Below, one piece after another: positions 13,477-22,951 of a DNA stretch of 64,000 bases. Each line of letters begins with the position of its first letter. The stretch's first letter is position 1. Made by a program: the position numbers and the translations under genes. The notes below the pieces were generated by a model that had not been told where the DNA came from, made no database searches, and saw nothing but the letters and a program-made list of their open reading frames with translations. The DNA is from Sphingomonadaceae bacterium (lineage in GTDB: Bacteria; Pseudomonadota; Alphaproteobacteria; Sphingomonadales; Sphingomonadaceae), in NCBI GenBank assembly GCA_021732525.1, contig JAKFUU010000008.1:1-64000 (forward strand), given 5' to 3'.

Positions 13477-14073
13477 ATGTTGAAAAATGCCTGTTATTCC
13501 ATTTCGATATTGGCGTTATTGGGCGCTATTCCCGCCGCGGCGCAGGATGCATCGGATCAGCCCGCCACCGTGCAGCCGGGCGATGAGCGCATTAACCAAC
13601 TGATCATTTATGATGATGAAGTGTGCCCGCCCAGCACGGATGAGGAAATTGTCGTATGCATTCGGCTTGATGAACCTTTTCGTATTCCCAAAAACCTGCG
13701 GAGCGACCCCAATGCGCGCGGCAAAGAGGCGTGGACCGAGCGTGTAAGGGCCTATGAATATGTTGCGGCCAGCGGTATCGGCAGCTGTTCGACATCGGGA
13801 TTTGGCGGCTTTATCGGCTGCGGCATTCGCGACATTAACGCCGCCGCGCTTGAAAAAGAGGAAAATCCCGGCCTGGTCTTTGGCCGGTTGATTGCCGAGG
13901 CGCGGCAAAAACGGCTGGCGGGCATCGATGCTGAGGCCGAGGAGATCGAGGACATCGTGCTTGCCGAAGAACGCGCCGCCGCGCTCAAAAAACTGCAGGA
14001 ACAAGCCAATGACGTATCGGTGGACACGCAATCCGGCGATGCGGATGCCGCCGCGCTTCCCCAACCCAAATAA
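13477..14073 (+). CDS. Secreted hypothetical protein
   Basis: Signal peptide MLKNACYSISILALLGAIPAAAQ; conserved-looking DEEIVVCIRLDEPFRIPKNLR. Confidence 0.7.
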   Translation: MLKNACYSISILALLGAIPAAAQDASDQPATVQPGDERINQLIIYDDEVCPPSTDEEIVVCIRLDEPFRIPKNLRSDPNARGKEAWTERVRAYEYVAASGIGSCSTSGFGGFIGCGIRDINAAALEKEENPGLVFGRLIAEARQKRLAGIDAEAEEIEDIVLAEERAAALKKLQEQANDVSVDTQSGDADAAALPQPK

Positions 14074-14129
14074 TTCTCCATCTAGGCTGTGTTGACATTC
14101 AAATGCTAAATTTTTCATAAAACAATATT

Positions 14130-14155
14130 GTCATTCCCACCTGCGCGGGAATGAC
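14130..14155. repeat. Short palindrome gtcattcccacctgcgcgggaatgac (REP-like)
   Basis: Inverted arms GTCATTCCC/GGGAATGAC. Confidence 0.7.
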
Positions 14156-14175
14156 GAAGCCTTCTACTTTATGGC

Positions 14176-14273
14176 GTGCCATTTTTTTCACACAAAGACA
14201 CAGAAGATAAAGAAGGAAAGAAGAAGGCAGGCGCTGACACTCTCTTCTTTTCTTTGTGTGAAAAAAATGGCAC
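14176..14273. repeat. Perfect 23-bp inverted repeat around a purine-rich spacer, between convergent genes
   Basis: gtgccatttttttcacacaaaga (14176-14198) is the exact reverse complement of tctttgtgtgaaaaaaatggcac (14251-14273). Confidence 0.85.
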
Positions 14274-14321
14274 TGCCGTGCAAACAGGCGCCACGCGCAT
14301 GTTTTAATGGATATGCGATGG

Positions 14322-15713
14322 TTATCCGATCGCCCGCAAATTTGGTTCCGCCTCATCCAATGATTGGCGGATGATACGCACCAATTCGTCAATCTGCTGC
14401 GTCGTGATAATCAGCGGCGGGCACATGACGATGCTGTCGCGGATGGCGCGCACCATCAGCCCATTTTTGATGCAAAGATCGCGCACCATCGGCCCCGCCG
14501 TGCCCTCCGCGCCGCCAAAGCGTGCGCCGGTGGCCTTGTCCGCGACGATTTCGACCGCGCCGAGCAAGCCGGTGCTGCGTGCTTCGCCGACCAGCGGATG
14601 TTCGGCAAGACCCGCCAGCGCCTTGGCAAGATACGGACCGGTTTCATCGCGTGTGCGTTCAAACAGGCCCTCGCGCTCCATAATCTCGATATTGCGCAGG
14701 GCCACCGCCGATGCAACCGGATGACCCGAATAAGTATAGCCATGCACAAAATCGCCGCCAGTTTTCATCACTTTAATGATCTCGGCGCTGACCGCGACGG
14801 CAGAGATCGGGAGATAACCCGACGATAGCCCCTTGGCCATCGCGATGATATCGGGCCGCACGCCGACGGTTTCATGGCCCCAGATATTGCCGGTGCGGCC
14901 AAAGCCGCAGATCACCTCATCGCATACCAGCAAGATGCCATATTTGCGGCAGATCGCCTCAACCTGCGGCCAATAATTGGCGGGCGGAATGATGACGCCG
15001 CCCGCGCCTTGTATCGGTTCGCCGATGAAAGCCGCGACATTTTCGGGGCCAACTTCCAAGATTTTCGCTTCAATGGCTTCGGCGCAAGCCGTGCCGAAAT
15101 CTTCGACGCTCATATCGCGCCCTTCATTATACCAATAAGGCTGGCGCACATGTTCGATACCGGGCAGCGGCAGGACGCCGGGCGCGGGGAAGCCCTGACC
15201 ATGCATCGCCTTCATTCCGCCCATGCTGACCCCCGCCAGCGTCGATCCGTGATAGGCGTTGTGCCGGCTGATGAAAATGGTCCGGCTCGCCTCGCCCTTG
15301 ACCTGCCAATAATGGCGCACCAGCCGCAGGATGGTGTCGTTGGCTTCCGAGCCAGAGCTGTTGAAAAAGACGTGCGGCAAGCGGCCGCCCGTCAGGCTGG
15401 CGATTTTGTCGGCCAGCATAATTGCGGGGGGATTTGCGGTTTTGAAGAAGCTGTTATAATAAGGCAGCTCGCACATCTGTTCGGCGGCGACATCGGCCAG
15501 TTCATCGCGGCCATAGCCGGCATTGACGCACCAAAGCCCGGCCATACCGTCGAGGATCCGGTTGCCGTCGCCATCATGGATATAGCAACCCTCGGCATGG
15601 GTGATAATCCGGCTGCCGCCCAGATCTTCGATCTCCTGCCAGTCGGCTTGGGCGGGCAAATGATGGGCGATGTCGAGGCGCTTTAGTTCGGCGATGTCGT
15701 AATTGCGGGGCAT
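14322..15713 (-). CDS. Class III aminotransferase (omega-transaminase / aspartate aminotransferase family)
   Basis: DGMAGLWCVNAGYGR, SSGSEANDTILRLVRHY, VCDEVICGFGRTG, AKGLSSGYLP. Confidence 0.92.
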   Translation of the reverse strand: MPRNYDIAELKRLDIAHHLPAQADWQEIEDLGGSRIITHAEGCYIHDGDGNRILDGMAGLWCVNAGYGRDELADVAAEQMCELPYYNSFFKTANPPAIMLADKIASLTGGRLPHVFFNSSGSEANDTILRLVRHYWQVKGEASRTIFISRHNAYHGSTLAGVSMGGMKAMHGQGFPAPGVLPLPGIEHVRQPYWYNEGRDMSVEDFGTACAEAIEAKILEVGPENVAAFIGEPIQGAGGVIIPPANYWPQVEAICRKYGILLVCDEVICGFGRTGNIWGHETVGVRPDIIAMAKGLSSGYLPISAVAVSAEIIKVMKTGGDFVHGYTYSGHPVASAVALRNIEIMEREGLFERTRDETGPYLAKALAGLAEHPLVGEARSTGLLGAVEIVADKATGARFGGAEGTAGPMVRDLCIKNGLMVRAIRDSIVMCPPLIITTQQIDELVRIIRQSLDEAEPNLRAIG

Positions 15714-15743
15714 TTGGGTTCTCCTGAAAGCTATCTTCTTTAT

Positions 15744-15871
15744 CCCCTCCTCTTCAGGGGAGGGGCAGCGAGACTTGGCATTTTGATGCCTAGTCGCAGC
15801 GGGGCGGGGCTTTTAGGGATTGCGCTATGTTGACAGGCCCTACCCGAACCCGTCCCCTGAAGGGGAGGGGC
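15744..15871. repeat. Intergenic element bounded by CCCCTcc..AGGGGAGGGGC palindromes
   Basis: cccctcctcttcaggggaggggc at the left and cgtcccctgaaggggaggggc at the right. Confidence 0.55.
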
Positions 15872-15881
15872 TAGTATAGCA

Positions 15882-15941
15882 TCAGGGCGAAAAGCCGATC
15901 CGCGCTTGATAGCGGTTATAGCGGGTGACGCGGTTGTTCAT
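15882..15941 (-). other. Tiny 19-codon ORF MNNRVTRYNRYQARIGFSP, ATGA-coupled to the preceding gene
   Basis: ATG overlaps puuD-like stop (CTATGA); own translation; too short for confident CDS. Confidence 0.3.
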
Positions 15942-16684
15942 AGCGCGCCTCTTAACGCTTTTCCGAGCAGATGGAAATAGGTTTGGGATTCACGGTCATG
16001 CTCGGTGCCCCATTCGGGATGCCATTGCACGGCGAGCAAGGGTGCGCCGTTGGGGCGAGCGGAGTAAGCCTCGATCAAGCCGTCGGGCGCGGTTGCCTCC
16101 ACGCGAAGCCCATCGGCGAGCTTGCCAATACCCTGGTAGTGGACGGAGTTCACCTCAATCGCGGGTCTGGCATAGGCATCCGCGAGCATTCCTCCCTCCG
16201 CCAGCGCGACCGGATGACGGTGGCCAAACATCGCGTCAAAGCTCACGCCATCGGCGGCATGATGCTGGATCAGATCCTCACTGGCCGATGTATCACGCCG
16301 CAATGTTCCGCCCAGCGCCACGTTGATCTCCTGAAAGCCGCGGCAAATGCCAAAGACGGGCTTTTTAAGGTCGATCATCCGGCCGACCAGCGACAAGGCA
16401 ATTTCGTCGCGGCCCGCGTCAAACGGCCCATCGCCGCCGTCCTCGCCGTAACGTTCCGGCGCGACATTGGACGGGCTGCCGGTGAGCAATATGCCATCGA
16501 GCCTTGGCGCAACCTCGCCCGCACTCATCAGATCGGGGAGCGAGGGTACGATCAACGCGGCGACATCGGCATAGGTCATCGCGGCGCGGATGTAACGCTC
16601 CATCACCGCCTGCGCCGGTTCGGTTCCGACAATACGGTTGCAGGCGATGATGCCGAGGACGGGGCGGGTTGCAGACGAGCTCAT
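15938..16684 (-). CDS. puuD: Gamma-glutamyl-gamma-aminobutyrate hydrolase family (class I GATase-like, peptidase C26)
   Basis: DGILLTGSPSNVAPERYG, KPVFGICRGFQEINVALGG, VQWHPEWG. Confidence 0.9.
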   Translation of the reverse strand: MSSSATRPVLGIIACNRIVGTEPAQAVMERYIRAAMTYADVAALIVPSLPDLMSAGEVAPRLDGILLTGSPSNVAPERYGEDGGDGPFDAGRDEIALSLVGRMIDLKKPVFGICRGFQEINVALGGTLRRDTSASEDLIQHHAADGVSFDAMFGHRHPVALAEGGMLADAYARPAIEVNSVHYQGIGKLADGLRVEATAPDGLIEAYSARPNGAPLLAVQWHPEWGTEHDRESQTYFHLLGKALRGAL

Positions 16685-16753
16685 TATTTGAGCATGCCAT
16701 AAGGACAGGCGGACCGGAAGGTTAAATTGCGAGCAACGTGCGGGCCGTAGTGG

Positions 16754-16830
16754 GATCCCGGTTTTCGCCGGGATGACGGTTGAAGTTTAATCATCTAAAC
16801 TTACACGTCATCCCGGCGAAAGCCGGGATC
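16754..16830. repeat. Inverted pair of REP-like GATCCCGGttttCGCCGGGATGACG units
   Basis: gatcccggttttcgccgggatgacg (16754-16778) vs cgtcatcccggcgaaagccgggatc (16806-16830), near-perfect inverse complement. Confidence 0.8.
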
Positions 16831-16851
16831 TGGGGCCTTATCAACTCGCCA

Positions 16852-17967
16852 TCAAGCGCCCAACGCCGTCTCAGGCTCGACAAATTTTAGCCCCAAGCTG
16901 TCGGCGACCGCCTTGCTGGTTACTTTGCCCTTGTGGATATTGAGACCATTCAGCAGGCCCTTGTCCGCGCGCAAGGCATCCAGGCCCTTGTCGGCCAGCG
17001 CCAATCCATAAGGCAGCGTCGCGTTATTCAGCGCGGCGGCGCTGGTTTGCGGCACCGATCCCGGCATATTGGCGACGCAATAATGGATGATGCCATCGAC
17101 CACATAAGTGGGATTGTCATGCGTTGTCGGCTTGCTGGTTTCAAAACATCCGCCCTGGTCAATCGCGACATCGACCAGCACCGATCCGGGCTTCATATGT
17201 TTCAGCATCGCGCGGGTGACGAGCTTGGGCGCGGCGGCACCGGGGATCAACACCGCGCCGATCACGGCGTCGGCAATGCTGATTTCATGATCGATGGTGT
17301 CGAGCGTCGAATAGCGTGTGCGCACCCGGCCTTGGAACAGATCGTCCAATTGGCGCAGCCGGGGCAGCGAGCGGTCCACCACGGTGACTTCTGCGCCCAA
17401 ACCAACCGCCATCCGCGCCGCGTGCGTGCCGACAACGCCGCCGCCGATGACGCAGACACGCCCCGCCGGAACGCCCGGAACCCCGCCCAGCAATATGCCC
17501 GCGCCGCCCTCGCTGCGCCGCATGGCTTCGCCCGCCGCTTCGATGGCCAGCCGCCCGGCCACCTCGCTCATCGGCGCGAGCAGGGGCAACGCGCCGGTAT
17601 GATCGGTCACGGTTTCATAGGCAATGGCGGTGCAGCCGCTGGCGATCAGGCCCTTGGTCTGTTTGGGATCGGGCGCGAGATGCAGATAGGTAAACAGCAA
17701 CTGGCCGGGGCGCAGCATCGCCCATTCTTTGGGTTGCGGCTCCTTGACCTTCACGATCATGTCGGCCTTGGCAAAGATGCTCGCGGCGTCTTTGGCGACC
17801 TTGGCGCCGGCCGCGCGGTACATCGCGTCGCTGGCCAATATGCCATCGCCAGCGCCGGTTTCCACCGTCACCTTATGCCCGCGCGCGACATATTCGCGCA
17901 CCGCCGATGGGGTTAAACCAACGCGATATTCATGAACCTTAATTTCCTTGGGGACGCCGACATGCAT
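16852..17967 (-). CDS. ald: Alanine dehydrogenase
   Basis: [63 protein letters not shown]. Confidence 0.96.
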   Translation of the reverse strand: MHVGVPKEIKVHEYRVGLTPSAVREYVARGHKVTVETGAGDGILASDAMYRAAGAKVAKDAASIFAKADMIVKVKEPQPKEWAMLRPGQLLFTYLHLAPDPKQTKGLIASGCTAIAYETVTDHTGALPLLAPMSEVAGRLAIEAAGEAMRRSEGGAGILLGGVPGVPAGRVCVIGGGVVGTHAARMAVGLGAEVTVVDRSLPRLRQLDDLFQGRVRTRYSTLDTIDHEISIADAVIGAVLIPGAAAPKLVTRAMLKHMKPGSVLVDVAIDQGGCFETSKPTTHDNPTYVVDGIIHYCVANMPGSVPQTSAAALNNATLPYGLALADKGLDALRADKGLLNGLNIHKGKVTSKAVADSLGLKFVEPETALGA

Positions 17968-18101
17968 AGCAATACTCCGATCTGGGTGATATACGGTAAT
18001 TATCACGGCCGCTGCGATAATAATGTGAAAATTGCGGAGGTTTTTGACCCATAGACGCATAAAAACATCGCCATTACCGCGAATATCGCTTAAATACAGC
18101 T

Positions 18102-18563
18102 ATGGACCGGGTAGACCGCAAAATATTGAGCGCATTGGTGGCCAATGGCCGGGCGAGCCAGCAAGAGCTGGCCGATGCCGCCGGGCTATCGCCCAGCGCG
18201 GCATCAAGGCGGCAGAAAATGCTAGAGGATACCGGCGTCATTCGCGGCTACCGCGCCGATGTCAATCTGTCGCGGCTGGGCGCGGGCGCAACGGTGATGG
18301 TCACGGTCACGCTGGAAAGCCAAAGCGAGGAGGCCATGCGCGCCTTTGAAGCGGCGGTGGCGGTCAGCCCGTCGGTCATCCGCTGTCACCTCATGTCGGG
18401 GCGCGAGGATTATCTGATAGTGGTCAAGGCCGCATCGATCGAGGATTATGAGCGCATCCACCGACAGGATATCGCCACCTTGCCCCTTGTATCGCGCATC
18501 GAAACCGCCTTTGCCTTGCGCGAAGTGGTCAACCGCGCGGTGCCGCCGCGATTGTTAGAGTGA
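18102..18563 (+). CDS. Lrp/AsnC family transcriptional regulator
   Basis: DRVDRKILSALVANGRASQQELADAAGLSPSAASRRQKMLEDTGVIRGY HTH; divergent from ald. Confidence 0.93.
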   Translation: MDRVDRKILSALVANGRASQQELADAAGLSPSAASRRQKMLEDTGVIRGYRADVNLSRLGAGATVMVTVTLESQSEEAMRAFEAAVAVSPSVIRCHLMSGREDYLIVVKAASIEDYERIHRQDIATLPLVSRIETAFALREVVNRAVPPRLLE

Positions 18564-18647
18564 CCCGCACGCGCCGCTTGACATCGCTGCGATCAACCGG
18601 GCAACGGCTTTAGGTGCAGAATCAGGATAATCAACAGGGATGACGGT

Positions 18648-19532
18648 ATGAGCGAATGGGTGCTGGGTATTATGGGCGGATCGGGGCTGTATCAATTGGA
18701 CGCCTTGCAAAATGCCCAATGGACCCACGTGGATACGCCGTGGGGTGCACCGTCGGATGAGCTGCTAACCGGGCATATTGCGGGCGTTCGCTGCGTCTTC
18801 CTGCCGCGTCACGGGCGCGGGCACCGGATCGGCCCCAGCCAGCTCAACTACCGCGCCAATATCGATGCGATGAAGCGGATGGGCGTGACCGATCTGGTCT
18901 CGATTTCCGCCGTGGGATCGCTGCGCGAAGATATGCCGCCGGGCGATTTCATTGCCGCCGATCAATTTATCGACCGTACTTTTGCCCGTGAAAGCAGCTT
19001 TTTTGGGCAAGGTCTGGTCGCGCATGTGTCGCTGGCCGATCCGGTTTGCCCTCGGCTTTCCGCGCTGGCCGCCGCAGCCGCGCGCAAAGCCGGCGTGACG
19101 GTGCACGAAGGCGGCACTTATCTGGCGATGGAGGGGCCGCAATTTTCGACCCGCGCCGAAAGCCATATGTATCGCGGCTGGGGCGCGGATATTATCGGCA
19201 TGACCGCGATGCCCGAGGCGAAATTGGCGCGCGAGGCGGAGCTGCCCTATGCCTTGATCGGCATGGTCACCGATTATGATTGCTGGCGCGAAAATGAAGC
19301 GCCGGTTGAGGTGGAATCGGTGATAGCGCAGCTTTCCGCCAATGCCGACGCGGGGCGGGGGCTGGTGCAATATCTTGCCGAATCCTTGCCCGAAACGCGC
19401 GCGGCCAGCCCGATTGACACGGTGCTCGATTTCGCGCTGATCACCGACCCGGCGGCGCGCGATTCCGCATTATTGGCGAAATTGGACGCGGTGGCGGGGC
19501 GGATATTCTCGCCGCACGATAGTACAATCTAA
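18648..19532 (+). CDS. mtnP: S-methyl-5'-thioadenosine phosphorylase family
   Basis: LGIMGGSGLYQLD, LPRHGRGHRIGPSQLNYRANI, MEGPQFSTRAES, GMTAMPEAKLAREAE. Confidence 0.93.
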   Translation: MSEWVLGIMGGSGLYQLDALQNAQWTHVDTPWGAPSDELLTGHIAGVRCVFLPRHGRGHRIGPSQLNYRANIDAMKRMGVTDLVSISAVGSLREDMPPGDFIAADQFIDRTFARESSFFGQGLVAHVSLADPVCPRLSALAAAAARKAGVTVHEGGTYLAMEGPQFSTRAESHMYRGWGADIIGMTAMPEAKLAREAELPYALIGMVTDYDCWRENEAPVEVESVIAQLSANADAGRGLVQYLAESLPETRAASPIDTVLDFALITDPAARDSALLAKLDAVAGRIFSPHDSTI

Positions 19533-19605
19533 GGCATCATGACTTTATCTTGAATCGTCATTGCGAGCGCAGCGACGAAGTTCATCAACCTAACGTCATC
19601 CCGCT

Positions 19606-21837
19606 CTAAAAGCGTTTCTTTAATTCCACCCCGTAAACCGCCGGTTCGTTGACGAAACCGGAAAAATTGTTGAAATCTATCGCGCCTTCGATGGAGGTAT
19701 CGTTGAAGATATTTTTGCCAAAGGCGGAAATTTCCAGATTAATATCTTGCAGGCGATATCCAAGCCGCGCGCCCACTTCGATCAAGCTGGAATCGCGAAA
19801 TTCCGCGCTTTCGTAAAGGAAGAAATTGATATTGCTGCGATAGATAATGTCGGCGGAACCGAATATTTCGCCCGGTCCCACCGGCCGGACATAGCTTGCG
19901 GTTCCATTGGCGATCCAGCGCGGCGCTTGCGGTAAGGGATTGCCGTCAATCAATGCATTGCGCGTTACCGGATTGACCGGGTCGAGGACGGTGCAGGGCG
20001 CGCCGCAAATGCCAACCTCCAATCCGGGATCATCGATCCGGGTGTTGTTCAAGCTGAGCCCAGCCGATAGCGACAGACCTCGCGCCGGGTCCACCGCAAT
20101 ATCCAATTCAAAACCATGCCCGCGCACATGATCGGCATTGAGCAATTGGTTGAAATTGCCCGCCCCGCCAACCGCCGTCAATTGCTGATCCGACGTGCTA
20201 TAATAGAAAGCCGATGCGTTGATCCGCGCTTTGCCGTCCAAAAAGCTGCCTTTAAAGCCTGCTTCAACCGAATCGATGGTTTCGGTGTCCGCCACGGTAA
20301 CCGCGTCGCCAAACACGATCCGGCCTTGCACATTGGGCGCGCGAAATCCCCTTGCATAACGAGCATAAATGCTGCTGCCCGCGTCCAATTCATACCGCAG
20401 GCTGATGTCACCCGAAAGATTGGTTGCGCGCAATTCGCGTTCGATTGGGCCCAGCGGGGGCGCGCCAAACGGCCCGATTAGCCGCCGCGCCGAAAAATCT
20501 TTTTCCTCATGCGATAACCGCAAGCCTGCGGCCAATTCAAGCCGATCGGTCAGGTCAATGTCGGCCGAACCGAACAACGCATAGGCCGTGGTCCGTTGAT
20601 CTTGTTCGGCCAGGCCATTGCGCACGCCGCCGCCCAGCGTATCGAAGCTTTCATTTTCTATTTCCAAATTTTCGCGGAAGTAAAAACCGCCAATCACAAA
20701 ATTCACACCATTAGCAATCGGCCCGCTCAACCGAACTTCGGAGGTGCGCTGCGAATGGCCGGTGATGCCATCGGCGCTTTCGGCGGCAAAGGGGATCAAT
20801 CCGGGGCCCGATGGCGGCGCGAAAGACGCGCCAAATCCGCCATCAACATCGCCGCGCGCCGCCACGCCAACCTCGATATAGCTGCTGACGCCCGAAATTG
20901 TGAAATTGCCCAATTTGGTTTCGGTGCGCAGGCTGACGCCATAAGTATCGCTTTCCAAAAATTGCGTTGCGTCTTGCGCGGTTGCAAAACGGTCAAAATC
21001 GGGGACCAAGCCGCCGGTAACAGGGCGGATGACATTGGCGCGAAACAAGCGCGAACCGCCGCTTAAATCGCGTCCGAATAACGACAGGTTGGCCTTGAAC
21101 CGGCCGCCATTGTCAAAGCCCAATTGCACCCGCCCGGCGACATCGCGAAATTCCTCAAAACCGCCTTCACCGCCGTTAAATTCATTATCGACAAAATCAT
21201 CGCGGCGTTGATAAAGGCCCGATAGGCGCAGCGAAAAGCCGCCGCCTATGGGGCCGCCAACTGCGGCTTCGGCATCAACCGTATCGAAGCGGGAAAAGCT
21301 GGCGCGGACAAAATTATTATCTTGCACGCCGGCTTGGACGGTTTCAAATTTCACAACGCCAGCGGGCGTATTGCGCCCAAACAAGGTGCCTTGCGGTCCG
21401 CGCAGCAGTTCGACGCGGGCCACATCAAATAGCGGAAAGCCGCGCAATATTGGATTTTCCAAGGGCACTTCATCCAGGACCACCGATACCGGGCCATTGG
21501 CATTCAGGTCAAAATCGGTATTGCCCAATCCGCGAATATAAAAACGCGGGAAAATTCGCCCCGATGACGCTTCGGCATAAAGGCTGGGGCTGCGCGCGGC
21601 CAGGAACAGCAAATCTTCCCCGCCGGCCCGGCCATTTTCCAGCCGCTCCTTGGCCAACACATCGATTGAAAAGGGAATTTCATCCAAAGTTTGCGACCGT
21701 TTTTGCGCGGTCACAACGATATCGTCATTGTCTTCGCCGCGGTCTGCATCGGCGGTTTGTGCGGCCTTGGCCGCTGGCATGCCAACAACGGCGGCCGCGG
21801 CGGTGACCAGCAATAGCGAATGGACAGAAAATTTCAT
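19606..21837 (-). CDS. TonB-dependent receptor
   Basis: Signal peptide; plug IVVTAQKRSQTLDEIPFSIDVL, LRGPQGTLFGRNTPAGVV; C-terminal beta-strand GVELKKRF. Confidence 0.93.
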   Translation of the reverse strand: MKFSVHSLLLVTAAAAVVGMPAAKAAQTADADRGEDNDDIVVTAQKRSQTLDEIPFSIDVLAKERLENGRAGGEDLLFLAARSPSLYAEASSGRIFPRFYIRGLGNTDFDLNANGPVSVVLDEVPLENPILRGFPLFDVARVELLRGPQGTLFGRNTPAGVVKFETVQAGVQDNNFVRASFSRFDTVDAEAAVGGPIGGGFSLRLSGLYQRRDDFVDNEFNGGEGGFEEFRDVAGRVQLGFDNGGRFKANLSLFGRDLSGGSRLFRANVIRPVTGGLVPDFDRFATAQDATQFLESDTYGVSLRTETKLGNFTISGVSSYIEVGVAARGDVDGGFGASFAPPSGPGLIPFAAESADGITGHSQRTSEVRLSGPIANGVNFVIGGFYFRENLEIENESFDTLGGGVRNGLAEQDQRTTAYALFGSADIDLTDRLELAAGLRLSHEEKDFSARRLIGPFGAPPLGPIERELRATNLSGDISLRYELDAGSSIYARYARGFRAPNVQGRIVFGDAVTVADTETIDSVEAGFKGSFLDGKARINASAFYYSTSDQQLTAVGGAGNFNQLLNADHVRGHGFELDIAVDPARGLSLSAGLSLNNTRIDDPGLEVGICGAPCTVLDPVNPVTRNALIDGNPLPQAPRWIANGTASYVRPVGPGEIFGSADIIYRSNINFFLYESAEFRDSSLIEVGARLGYRLQDINLEISAFGKNIFNDTSIEGAIDFNNFSGFVNEPAVYGVELKKRF

Positions 21838-21889
21838 AATGATATGGCCTTTGGATTTTTCTTGTTTGGGAGAGTGGAAGAGAATATTC

Positions 21890-21994
21890 TAAAGCATCGT
21901 GCGAAAAAGTGGGCACCGGTTTTTCGCATAAAACGATGCGACAACAAAGAAATAGAGCGGGCAGCGCGATTCCCATTTCACGCTGCCCGCTCTA
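21890..21994 (+). repeat. Repeat family A, copy A1 (105 bp double hairpin)
   Basis: taaagcatcgtgcgaaaaagtgggcaccggtttttcgcataaaacgatgcgacaac...agagcgggcagcgcgattcccatttcacgctgcccgctcta; same length and order as A3 and A4. Confidence 0.9.
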
Positions 21995-22951
21995 CGCGGA
22001 ACAGCTCGCCCCGCCAAGCACGCAAAATCGCGCGCAATGCGGATGGTTTAACTGCACATCTTGGGCCGCCTCGGCAAGGCTGGCGCCCATGTCAAATTGC
22101 GGATCATAGGGCAGCAAGGTGCATGCGGCAACGCGCGGGGCGGCTTCACCTTTGCGTTTCACCACCATCCGGCTGGAGGCGCACATGATACTTTGGGGTG
22201 TGACATTCAATAGGCTCCAGCAAGCATCGGTAATCTCGGCAATATCCGCACCGGCATCCATCTCAGGGAATAAAACAAGCTGCACCGGATCGTGAGCATC
22301 CACGCCCCATCCGTGATCGGCAAATAACGCGGCATAACCCGCCCGGGCATCGGCCTCACTTTCGCCCGCCAAATGCCGCCCGGCGACCGCGACGGTGAAG
22401 CGATGCGATGACAGCCATTCCAGACCATCCAGCGCCTTGTCCCAGCTGCGCGGTCCACGTTCCGCCTCATGCACAGGCTTGGTGAAATGGTCGAGGCTGA
22501 CGCGGAAAGTGATGCGCTCGCGCCCTTCTAAGCCAAGCAGCTGCGCCTCAAACCGCCGCATCGGCCGCATCGCATTGGTCAGCATTAAAATATCAAATCC
22601 GCGCGCCAGGCAAAGCTGCAATATTGCGATCATATCGGGATTCATAAAAGGTTCGCCGCCGGTAAAGGCAATCTCGCGCGTCGGCAGGTTATGGGCCGCA
22701 ATCTCGTCCAAAAACACCCGCACTTCGGCGAGACTGATGTAAACCAGCGCATCGTTGGTCGGTGAGCTTTCGATATAGCAATTTTTGCAAGCCAGATTAC
22801 ATAAAGTGCCCGTGTTGATCCACAGCGTGCCAAGCCCCGTCATCGTTATGCGCGCGCGCGGCTCGCCCTTTGCGGTGATCCATGGGTCTTGGAATTTTTG
22901 GGGATTGAGCGGTTCCACATTGGTGACGCGAAAAGGCGATCGGTTGGCCAT
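21992..22951 (-). CDS. Radical SAM protein with Cys-rich C-terminus (start 22951, or 22978 upstream)
   Basis: NTGTLCNLACKNCYIESSP (CxxxCxxC), FTGGEPFMNPD; C-terminal MCAS...AACTLL...HPHCARFCVLGGASCSA. Confidence 0.9.
   Translation of the reverse strand: MANRSPFRVTNVEPLNPQKFQDPWITAKGEPRARITMTGLGTLWINTGTLCNLACKNCYIESSPTNDALVYISLAEVRVFLDEIAAHNLPTREIAFTGGEPFMNPDMIAILQLCLARGFDILMLTNAMRPMRRFEAQLLGLEGRERITFRVSLDHFTKPVHEAERGPRSWDKALDGLEWLSSHRFTVAVAGRHLAGESEADARAGYAALFADHGWGVDAHDPVQLVLFPEMDAGADIAEITDACWSLLNVTPQSIMCASSRMVVKRKGEAAPRVAACTLLPYDPQFDMGASLAEAAQDVQLNHPHCARFCVLGGASCSA

Noticed and set aside
13348-14073. Longer start for the hypothetical at 13.5 kb
   Set aside because: Upstream extension overlaps coq7; signal peptide begins at 13477.
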